Origin: Echinarachnius parma
Lineage: Eukaryota; Echinodermata; Echinoidea; Clypeasteroida; Echinarachniidae
DNA: 64,000 nucleotides
Direction of reading: 5' to 3'
NCBI GenBank assembly: GCA_037951105.1
Contig: JBAMJV010008313.1
Span: 81,757 to 145,756, forward strand
Below the pieces are notes generated by a model. It did not search any database. It saw only the letters and a list, made by a program, of their open reading frames with translations, and had not been told where the DNA came from. The translations under genes were made by a program, and so were the position numbers. Below, piece after piece: positions 11,748-23,700 of this stretch (the stretch's first letter is position 1; every line of letters starts with the position of its first letter).

Positions 11748-14700
11748 GTAAATTGGTTATTGAAGGCTCTGCATTAAACAAATGTAAAATGTATGTTTTC
11801 AGTTCAATATATCTTACTCCTTATAGCCCCCCCCCCCCCCCACATTGTTGAGAATTGCACAGAATTTCTCACATCTCAAATGTGCAGACATTACTTTTTT
11901 ATCAGAGGAAGGATGGGGGGGGGGGAGGGGGAGGGAAACAATTCTTCACCTCTCCCTGAAGCCTGAACAAAATAATTCATTCACAAATCCACATCAATGT
12001 TCATGGCTGGTAAATTAAATTCCTAAAAGTTTTTAGATTAATTAGTTCGCATCAATAGCCAATTTGAAATTTAATTTCTTATATTATTATTGTTTGAGCA
12101 AGATCTGTCTCTGAATGTTAAGTCAAACGTCTTCTTTTCTCCTTGCATATATGATCCTTATAAATAGAGATTGTTGCATGCAAGTAGTCAAGCGTATCTA
12201 CCCAACATGGCTGATGAGGAGGATAAGGCAAGCGAGCCGGCTATCGTTGAGGAAGGCAAGGCAAAGATCGTCTTCCCAAATCCCAATGAAGTGTTCTACA
12301 ATCCAGCACAAGTGGTCAACAGAGATCTCAGGTAAACCAGGGCTTAAAAGATATTGGCCCAGATTCACAATGAAGGTTTGTACAAACCATGGTTTATCCA
12401 TGGTCTACATCTATGGAGTGCCATTTGTAAACTGATGGAGAAAGAATGTAAACTCCTTACTTGTTAACAATGTTGATGGTACACATTTACAAAATGCACC
12501 AAATAAATGTTTGTCTTCTCACATGGTGAAATTTGCTGGTTAGCAAGCACTAACAGTCATATCATTAGAAATTAGAAATTGTTTTATTTGTATACGAGCA
12601 GCACTCCATAGATGTAGACCATGGATAAAGTTTAAACCATGGTTTGTACAAACCTCCTACAAACCTGCTTTGTGAATCCGGGTCCGGCCACATATTATCG
12701 TTTTGCAAGCACCCTCAAGTTCAGTAAAACATTCCGTAAACCACAGGGATACTACGTATATCAAGTTATTGGAAGTTCACAGTGATAATAAGGATTAAAA
12801 AGATGCAATAAAATCAATCCCTTTGTAGTCTAACTCTCAGACTCAGTCTTATTTCCTTTCTATTCTGAATCTATGTTTTATGGATAATTTTTTTATCATT
12901 TAACCAAGTTAAAAGACAAATCACGATGTTATATATCACATATCTGTTTGGTGTGTAAACAAAATATACAATAAATGATATCTGCAGTTGCCAGATTAAT
13001 TCAGCAGTTGTAACGGTTGTTAAATATTTTGAACTTTAAAATTGAATATATGTATATTAATATAAGCCCCCAGGTGCCCCCACCCGAAAAAAGTATGAAA
13101 AGTCAAGGCCATCACAAAACAAAATTAGTGGCCTTGGTCATTGGATCATATGCCCCCATGTTCTGATAGTAGAACTAATCCAGCTAGTTGCGACATCATT
13201 GATAAAAGGGTATCTAACCTTGGGTTCGTGAGAGAAATTGAATTGTCATTTCTTTTCTTTCTCTTTTTCACAGCCTTGCTGTACTTGGATTGTATGCAGA
13301 GGACTTTGTGAAAGACAAAGGAATAAAGTGTAAGAAAGTGTACCTAATATCACATAATACCACTACCAGAAAGACAATTGGATTTGAATAAAAACAAAAC
13401 AACTACAGTGAAACCTCGTTATAATGAACACATTTGGTCTATTACCTTTTTACCTCGTATCAGATATATTTTGTTGTATCGGGGCTTAAAAACAATAAAA
13501 TTACATTGAAAATGGACATGTTAGCCTCTAAAATGTGAACAATCTTGAATTAACTAGCCCAGCTGGGCCACAAAGAAAATGAAGTAAATTTCTTGCATTA
13601 CATTTATTATATTACTTCATTCAGATTCATTTTTTCAAATATTTTCAAAGATTCAATAACAAAAAGTCAAAAAGATAAACTTCTTTAAAAAATAAGTTTC
13701 AATTATAATGGCATGTTTTTTTTTTTTTTTTTTTTTTTTTAATATTCATTATTAATTTTCCTTTCCAGTGTCTTACCAGTATCTAGAAGATGGAGAAGGA
13801 GAAACTGCTAAAGTGCCCGATGAAGCAGAAAAGATGGAAACATCTCAAGAAAGAATGTATCACCCTGGACAGAAATGTGAGGTAAGCTCACATAAACTAC
13901 ATTTATTTTTGTTACCAAGACAAACTACTGAATCAGCTGGATGTTGTGATTGATGTTCGGTCGATTTTAAAGACTTTTAAGATTTATAATCTTCAAGTTC
14001 AAGCATCTCAATTTAAAGTAAGGCATGACATTGACATGTGTTTGTGTTCTTGTCCAAATCGTATCACCTTCAATGATAGAAATTAACCCTTTCCCTTGGG
14101 TGGCCCAGGCGAGTAAAATAAAGATTTCTCAAGTTTAAGTGGCCCAAATACTTAATGTGATGGCCCCAAACAAATAAATAATCCATTAAAAAGTCTTGTT
14201 ATATTTCGATTGCCCATTCAGGCAAGTCAAATTAGGATGTACATGAAATTTAGGTGGCCCAGAGCCAGCGAGCCTGTGCCAATTTTGACAACCTTGGATT
14301 TTGCATAATGTTCGTAATTGTTTATGACCTTTGTATCATTCCGCAGGAGGGCATCACATTCTTGGAGGCTCTATCCGCCTCTGGGCTGAGGTCCGTCAGG
14401 ATTGCCAAGGAAGTCCCGGGAATCAAGAGAGTGGTAGCAAACGACTTCTCAGAGGAGGCCGTCAGGGACATAGAGAGGAATGTGCAGTTCAACAACGTAG
14501 GAGAACTGGTAGAGCCCAGTCAATGTGATGCCTCGTAAGTAGGGAATACATTAGACAACTGTTGGAATGTAGGTCTGTGTTCGTGATCATCACAACTAGA
14601 AAATTGCTAATATCTAGTATAAAACAGTGATGCATAATGATAGACCAGAATTAATTTATGGAAGTACTCCTTGTTGATAACTCCTATCTATTGACCTAGA

Positions 14701-17700
14701 TACTTTTATTTCAGAGTTGAATGGCATATATAACTGAGTATTTCACTCTCTTATAGAATGTTAGCATTTTATCAATATCTCTGTTTTTGTCGAGCCCACC
14801 GAGGTGGAGGTAGACTAAGGGATCCAAATTACATCCGTCTGTCCGTCCGTCGGTCCGTCCGTGACGCTTACAACAAAAATTTGAATAACTTTCTAACCCT
14901 GCATCTGTGTGTAACCAAACTTGATTGGTAGATGCCCTACATTGGCCTCCATGATTTCTTGGGGTCAAAGGTCAAATGAGGGTCATTGTGAAATTTTACC
15001 TGCAAGAGTCTATTAGGGTTGATAACTTTCCAACCCTGCATCCGTTTGTAACGTACCAAACTTGATTGGTAGGTGCCCTATATTGGCCTCCATGATATTC
15101 TGGGGTCAAAGGTCACATAAGTAGGTCAAAGGTCAAATGAGGGTCATTGTGAAATTATACCTGCAAGAGTCTATTAGGGTTGATAACTTTCCAACCCTGC
15201 ATCCGTTTGTAACGTACCAAACTTGATTGGTAGGTGCCCTATATTGGCCTCCATGATATACTGGGGTCAAAGGTCACATAAGTAGGTCAAAGGTCAAATG
15301 AGGGTCAATTGCGCGCAAGTGGGCAAGACACTTTATGGCTATCGCCTTGTTTCTGATTTGGTTCTTCTCTTGTTTATCTAGGTTGTTGATGTACCAGCAT
15401 CGGTTCAAGGATTCCTTCAACGTGGTAGACCTGGATCCCTATGGCAGTGCAGCTCAGTTCTTGGATCCAGCCGTCCAGGCCGTCAGGAATGGTGGACTTC
15501 TGTGTGTGACTTGTACGGACATGGCTGTTCTGTGCGGGAACCATGGACACGCTTGCTTTGCCAAATACGGAGCCATGGCTCTGCGATCAAAGTACTGTCT
15601 TGAAATGGTAAGTCTGCACTCTTCTATTCCCTATATAGGATGCTGAACTATTCTTTGTATTAAATGCTTACTGGCACAGCTGTACAATTAGGGATATGTA
15701 TGCTTTGGAAAGTAGTGAGCTACATGTATGGCTCTGCATAAGGAGCCCATTAAGTGATAACTTTCAAAGACAAATAACTTATTGAGACGTTCTGTTGATG
15801 TGTAGATTCATGGTAGCATATTAAGCTGATAATTAGGAAGTAACAATTTGAGGAGGCTATTCTTAAAATAGTAAGGGTTCTAAGTATGTTGGGGTTCTCT
15901 GTGTGAAATTTGCACTTTATTATCACCCGTCCAGGCTTTGTAGAAGGTTCCATATCTCACAGAGACCTAAGCCAAGGCTCGACACTCACGGTGGCCCGAT
16001 GGCCCGGGGCGAGTAAAAACAGCTGCCGGGCCAGCATATTCTAAAAATAAGTAATCTGGCTGGCCCGATCGGGCCGCTAAATATTCTGTTCAGCTACGAG
16101 TGAAAATGTCATTCATGTTTTGTATTACATCGCACATGTTTTTACTGCATTCGCACTACCAAAATCGGGGAAACAATTAATACAAAAAGTCGGGAGCGCA
16201 TATCAAAACACTCTCTTCAATTATCTACTTCAAAAACAAAATGCTGTTAGTTTTAGCAAACACACACCTTCCCTGGGAGTCTTTGCAACACGTAGAATAG
16301 AGGGAGGGTGTGCGTATCAGCGAAGCCCCTTCAACACATGCCCAGCTACCTGCTTTGCCCGCAATGGCTTTGAAAAAGGGATCAAGGAAAGGATCGAAAA
16401 ATCACATTTGGGAGAAATGAATGGACACCAAAATGATATATATCCATACCAAATATATCAAGCTTATATTTCATAGGTATGTTTGCATTTCATAATGTCT
16501 TTTTGTGACATTTCACATCGTGATTCTGAGAATTTTCGGCAAATTAAATCCACAGAACGAGGCTCCCGCTGGCAAGGTACTATGCCAGGAGTTGTGGCCG
16601 GCGAATGGGCTAGCTGTGGTGTCATCCATGGTGATTGAATTTGAGTTTGAACTTCGATTGAAATCACTTATCCAGTTTTTATTTCAACATCCATAACTTA
16701 TTTCTATCACACCTTTCTTTGCAATAAGTACATCCTTGTATTTCCCTCTATTTGTTTAGCTTTGTTTATCCTGTGAATTTATTTTTATTATCAAGATTTC
16801 AATCCATATTCATGATAATTGTCTTGTTCTTTTTCTCAGCGTAGATTTCATCAACTTCTAACAATTTGTTTGTTTCTGGTTATTGTTGTCTTTGTCGCTG
16901 TGTATTGCTTGCTGTCTTTAATCTCATTATGATGCTAATTCCTCTGAGATATTTACTTTCCATCATCATTATCATCATGATCATATCATTCAAGCGAATT
17001 TGTTATTTTTGTTCTCATCGTAGATTTGGGAGTAGCTCAAGATAGAATGTATCATAAACTAGTTCTAAAGACCTTTTCTGGCTATTGTAGTATTGTCTTT
17101 CTCTAATCCAATCTTTGCTTGCTTTTCCTTTTTGCCTCTTTCTTTTCTTATAATGATGTTGATTCCTTTTAGATTATGACTTCTATTTAATCTTCCTTCA
17201 TACTTGTCTTCTTGTCAAAATATCAAACTTTCAAATGTAAAATAAACTAAAAATGGTAAAAAGTAAACAGGAAAAATATGAAAACAGGCAGTTCGCATTT
17301 ATGTAACAGACTTGAATTAAGTTGTAAAGAAGTGCCTTGTGAATGCTTGGACGTGTAGATTGTAGGACTCTTTGGGAAAGGGAATTATAATTTTCCTTGT
17401 ATATTTCTTTAAATTCTTATATGAAGAAATAAACAGACATAGACACAAGTCATAGATCATAGTATTTGTTTAATTTTATTTCAAGTATATTTCATTTACC
17501 TCACAAAGAAGTAAATTTAGATAACTGTTGTGAGTTCATGACTTACATAAATCAACATACACGAAACTGTAAACATAAAGGAAGAGAGAAAGAAAAGTAG
17601 GCTTCCACAATAAGTTCATTACTACACAGATGTACTAAAACAAATGACAAACTTTACAAAGACTTTGCAAGTGGTTAAATTAGAATAAAATATTTAACAA

Positions 17701-20700
17701 CTTCATATTTGCAGGAAAACATAATATCGACCCCCTTTTTAAGAAAGTAAATGTTTTAATGTTTTTCTTTGTTTTTTCGGGCCAGTAAAATTATTTTCGG
17801 GCCAGTAAAATTTGAAAATTGAAGAATCTACTGGCCCGATAGGGCCAGTAAAAAAAAATGTGAGTGTGGAGCCCTGCCTAAGCAAATCAATGCAATTGGA
17901 ACATACTTCCAGTAATGTGTTTTTCTATGACAAAATCTTACAGAAATGTCTTTTTAACACATTGCTTACAGGAACCTGGTGGGTTGCGTACAAAGTCTAT
18001 GGGATTTCAGAACCTCGAAGGGAAAGGGTTAACCCAAACCTCCACACTAACATTTTGTTCTACTTGCCCGTTCGGGCAAGCAGAATCATGACTTTTCAAC
18101 TTTTACTTGCCCAAACAGAAAACTTACTTGCCAGCTTACTTATAGGTGAGATTTACTCGTACAGAATTACAGTATTCTCTCCTAGTTGAGCAAAAATTCA
18201 GTTGCCCTGTCAGGCAACCAAACTAGACCATTTATGAAATTTTACTTGCCAAACATCAGTTTTTACTTGCCCTGGGCAACAGGGCAAGTGCTAGTGTCGA
18301 GCCCTGGTTAACCCATTGCTTACAGGAACATGGTGGGCTATGTACTCTACAACGTTCATGGGTATTTCCGATTCTGGAAGGGATCAGATTAATATAGTGT
18401 AACTGTCTTTTCATCTTCCCCGTTCCAGGCACTACGGATTGTTCTGCAGTGCATAGAGACCCAGGCGAATCGCTACAACCGCTACATCGTTCCAGTCCTG
18501 TCCGTTGCTCTGGACTTCTATGTCAGGCTGTTTGTCCGAGTCCATGTCAGCCAATCCAAAGTCAAATATTCACCAAGGTGAGATGCAGAGCTTTGATTCT
18601 TTTGGGTGGGGTACGGTCTCTATGCTAATCCCTGGAAGCAAATGATTGAACGATGAAAATAAAGTCTCTATAATCGCTAATCTTTATAATCTTGTCAGTT
18701 GCTGTGGACTTCCATGTCAGGCTGTTTGTCCGAGTCCATGACCCCGTTGCAGAAAGATTTGCAATCGATTGTAAAGTTGCAATTAATTGCAAGTCAGAAA
18801 ATATGCTCATTTGAACCAATCAGATTTGCGCATTTAGTCAGTAGATCTGACTTGCAATTAATTGTAATGTTACAATCGATTGCATCTCTTTCTGCAACGG
18901 GGCCCAGGTCAGCCGATCCAAAGTCAAATATTCACTTAGGTGAATCTCTGATTCTTTAGGGTTGGATTCTATTTGTGATGTATTGCATTATTCTATGATT
19001 CTCTTGGATTCACTATAAAATATTGATGCCACTTGCAAAACTAGATGATTAAATAATTAATGTACAGAAATATTACTGTTCATTACACCTCCAGTATAAA
19101 TGAATGTGGTTAAGCATGGTATATGTTTTTAATGGTACAGACGTACAGTGTGAAGTGGAAAATTGTAATAATTTATTTGCATACTAATTTTATTTATATG
19201 TTGGTTTCTTTAATCATTCTCTTACAGCAAAAAAGCCCTGATATATCACTGCAGTGGATGTGGAAGCTACACCTTGCAAAAACTTGGAAAAGTAACTTTC
19301 AAAGACGGGTAAGATTTCAAACTTTCAATATCTTTTCTAATGAAAACAAATTATAATATTAGATTAAACTTTTTTTTCTTTCTAGTTCCAGATTTTGAAT
19401 TATTAGTTTCTGTCTGTTTGATGATTAAAAAGTAATATACAGTATTCATGTAAACAGAAAAAGAACTGAGTGAAACTTTCCACACTATTGATATCAGACC
19501 CTGGAAATGGACATATATATTTTGTCAGTTGATAACAAGTATTATTTATTCAAAATTTACCTGATGTTTTCTGATGTGCTATGTACAAAGTCTATGGGGA
19601 TTTCACAATCTTGAATGGGGGGGGGGGGGTATTTTTGTTACAATAATAATAATGTATGCAGTTCATGATGTGATGAGTGGTATGTATTTCTGTAGCCTAC
19701 TAAGCCTGTATCCTTTGACTGATATTTACTTTGCACACACTGATTCTTGTAATGTGAAAACTAAGGCTGAGTCGGTTTGGTCGGTCACACCGGATTCCGA
19801 CCGTCACCATCGGGTCCCGGTTTCGTTTTTTCGGAACCGGTGCCCGAATTTTTTTGTTTGTTTTTGTTTTTTATAAAATATCCGTGATGACTCATGCCTA
19901 GTGAAAACTGTCCCTTATTCATACCTCCTTTTCCTCTCAGCAACCCAAATCCCAACTTCCAGCCAGCAACAGGACCCCCTGTGGATCAACGCTGTGAGCA
20001 TTGTGGCTCTGTCTTCCACGTAAGTTGTACACACACACAAAAAAATAGAAAAACACATTTTGTGAAATAAGAAGTAAAAACACATTTTGTGAAAAACAAA
20101 AATAAAGACACATTTTCTTAATCATACATTGTTGACCTCATCCAAACCAAACTCACTTTTTATAAGCCAAATAAATGTTTGCTAAGTTAGAGGTCTTTTA
20201 TTATGCCTCCGTAACGAAGTTGCCAGAGGCATTATGTTTTCGGGTTGTCCGTTCGTCCGTACATACGTACGTCCGTCCGTCCGTCCGTCCGTCCGTCCGT
20301 ATACATTTTGTCCGTACGTCTCGTTATCGTGATCGCGTTATCTCAAGAATGGATTGACGGATGTTGACCAAACTTGGTACATGTATGTATCTTGGGGAGC
20401 CAATGAACTGATTAGATTTTGGGGTCATGACGTCAAAGGTCACAGGGCTCATTATATATGCAAAAATAGCTTGTGATCGCATTATCTCAAGAACCGATTG
20501 ACAGATTCTGCCCAAACTTGGTACATGTATGTATCTTGGGGAGCCAATAAACTGATTAGATTTTTGGGTCATGAGGTCAAAGGTCACATGGCTCATTATA
20601 TATATGTAAAAATAGCTTGTAATTTGAAATCTCAAGAACTGAATGTCAGATTTCAATCCAACTTGGTACCCGAGTGTATCTTAGGGAGCATTTGTAGTCA

Positions 20701-23700
20701 TTAGATTTTGGGGTCATGATGTCAAAGGTCAAGGTCACAGGACTCATTTTGTAAAAATATCTCAAGAATCAGTTGACCAATAACCATCAAACTTGGTACC
20801 TATAATTTGAATTTTGGGGAGCTAATAAACTAATAAAATGTTGGGGTCATGAGGGCAAAGGTCAAGGTCACTTATATATAGCTCATAATTGTGATATGTC
20901 AAGATCTGATAGACAGATTACCATCAAAATTGAATTGACAGAATTAATTAAGTGTATGTTAATTTGGGCTTGATATATATATAAATCGCGCAATGACGGA
21001 GGCATCATTTTCGACTGTGCGCAGTCGAAGATCCATCTAGTTTATATTTCTTGTTCTCTTTTTCTTATTTTCTATTGTATTTGTATCTGCATTATAAATG
21101 TGCATATTATTATAGTATTCGACTACTTATTCTGATTATTAGTAGTTTTGAATAACTTTGTAGAACTCTTTATTTTTAATGGACCCTGTTGGTCCTTATT
21201 CTCTTTTACTACAATATTTGTTTTCTTTTATTTCAATTTCCTAATTTCCCCATGTGTGCTTGTTTCTCCAAATTTTAGGTAATAATTGATCAAATATTTT
21301 ATTATGTAGTAAGTTTGTTTTGTTTGTTAAATTGTTTTTTTGTTCTGCTTTGCTTGACCAGGTAGGAGGTCCTATATGGGCAGACCCCATCCACGACACC
21401 ACCTTTGTGAAACGCATCATCTCACACATAGACTCCCACCCGGAGAGGTTCAAATATAAAGACAGGATGAAGGGCATGATGACCGTAATAAGTGAGGTGA
21501 GTGCTGACTGTATTACTTGTCGTTAGGTCAGGCAAACCTCTAGTAAAATGTCCCGCTTTCATCAGATTTTGTGAAGCATCTCTTTCTTGCTTATGTACGT
21601 GCACTGTGAGAGGTTCACTTTTTAAGATAAAAATGAAGAACATGATGACCGGTGTTACGTGAGGTGAGTTCTGCATGTATTACTTGTTGCTAGGTTAAGC
21701 AAGCCCATAAGGTGAGGTATAAATCAACTATAGGCAAAAAGCGGTATAAAAGACATCCTCATAGCTGCCAAGTCTCCCTGATTTTGCAGGAGACGCCCTG
21801 AAATTAGACCAAGATTGATGCATGATCAGATTTCATCCCATCAGCCAATCTCCCTGTTTAATGAAATAGTATTGTCCCTAAATCTTCCCGATTGTTGTTG
21901 TATTTCAATGTTGGTAGCTCTGTCAAAGGCCAATCAATGCTTTACAGCAGCTTAAGATTTCAGAGAGCCTTCAGGTACTTGACGACTTCTGCAAAAGGAG
22001 CTGATGCACACGTTTCGTCAAGGATAGAACCTCGTGAAAATATTTTGTTTGTGCTTCTCAGGGGTCGTAATGTAAAGAGTTGCACATTTAAAATTGTTCT
22101 TATTTTTCTTGTTTCTCAGGAGTTGCAAGACTGTCCACTTTATCACATCACAAGCAATCTCTGTCACGTTCTACACTGCGAGTGTCCCTCTCAAGAAAAG
22201 TTTCGGTCAGCCATCTTGAATGCCGGGTACCGCGTCTCCATTTCGCATTCCTCTGCGGAATCCATCAAGACTGATGCCCCACCTAGTGTTATCTGGGATA
22301 TTCTCAGGGAATGGGTAAGTCAAGTTTTCACACTAACTTTTTATCTACTTGCCTGTTTGGGCAAGTAAAATCATTTTCACATTTTACTTTTGTGAAACAA
22401 AAGTTAAATTAATGATGCGAAGTAGCTTGATTTGCCTGACAAATTTCGTACTTGTTTCTAGATGAGATTTATACGTAAGGAATTGCATTTCTGTTGTTCT
22501 TGAATAGAAATATTACTTGCCCAATCTGGCAGCCAAACTAAACTATTTATGATCATTATTTTATTTACTGGACATCATAGAATTTATTTAGTTAATTCGT
22601 TTATGTCTGTTGTGCTTATGAAAGCATCGTTATATTCCCCAACCAGGTGAAGGATCACCCAGTTAGTGAGAAGCTTTTGACAGCCAACAGTCCTGCAGCA
22701 ACCATCCTCGGCAAGAAACCAAGAACCCAGAACTTTTCTAGGGTCCTTTATAGACATTTTGCATGCTAAATTGCCTTGAACCCCTGGTGGTTTTTTTTTC
22801 ACTATTAATTTCTTTGTGACTTTTCTGATTAGGTGAAGGATCACCCAGCGAGTGAGAAGCGTCTTGTCAGCCACTCAGCCAATTAGTCTTGCAGTAAACA
22901 ATCCTTAGCAAGAAGCCAACCATCAAAGTCAACGTCTCAAAGTCTCGCCCCGTCACATATCTTTTGTTTGTATTTAAAAACAGATCAGATCTAATTCTCT
23001 GATAATTGTGACTAGAGTCAACTGTGGCACTCTGAGGGTTAAAGGTTGGTTTTGCTAATATGAAAGTGTTGTTATATTCCCCTACCAGGTGAAGGATCAC
23101 CCAGTGAGTGAGAAGCGTCTGTCGGCCAACAGTCCTGCAGCGACCATCCTCGGCAAGGAACCAACCATCAACGTGAACTTCCCAGTATCACCCTAACTCT
23201 TATAGATTTATTGTTTGCATTTAGGAACAAATCAGCAGATTTAATTCTATGATATTTGTGACATACCGTGCTTATGAAAGCATTGTTATCTTCCCCAATC
23301 AGGTCAAGGATCACCCAGTGAGTGAGAAGTGTCTGTCGGCCAACAGTCCTGCAGCAACCATCCTCAGCAAGGAGCCAACCATCAAAGTCAACTTCTAATC
23401 TCACCCCGACGCAGTCCCCAAGTCCAGGAACCTCGGCCGATTCATGGAGAACCAATACATTTTCTTGTGTCCCTTTTGTATGCTAAATTACAAATTCAAA
23501 TTACAAATTCTATTTGTAACTTTCCCAATCAGGTGAAAGATCACCCAGTGAGTGAGAAGCGTCTGTCGGCCAACAGTCCTGCAGCGACCATCCTCAGCAA
23601 GGAGCCAACCATCAAAGTGAACTTCCAGTCTCACCCCGACGCAGTCCCCAAGTCCAGGAACCTCGTCCGATTCCCGGAGAACCCAGAACCAAACTGGGGG

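Noticed and set aside
16120-16476. 118-codon frame in TRMT1 intron 6
   Set aside because: No splice sites in the right phase, no recognisable family, and the TRMT1 protein is complete without it.
22647-23452. Four exon 12-like segments as mutually exclusive alternative exons
   Set aside because: All four carry deletions, frameshifts or stops, and only 23533-23723 has a working donor and full frame.
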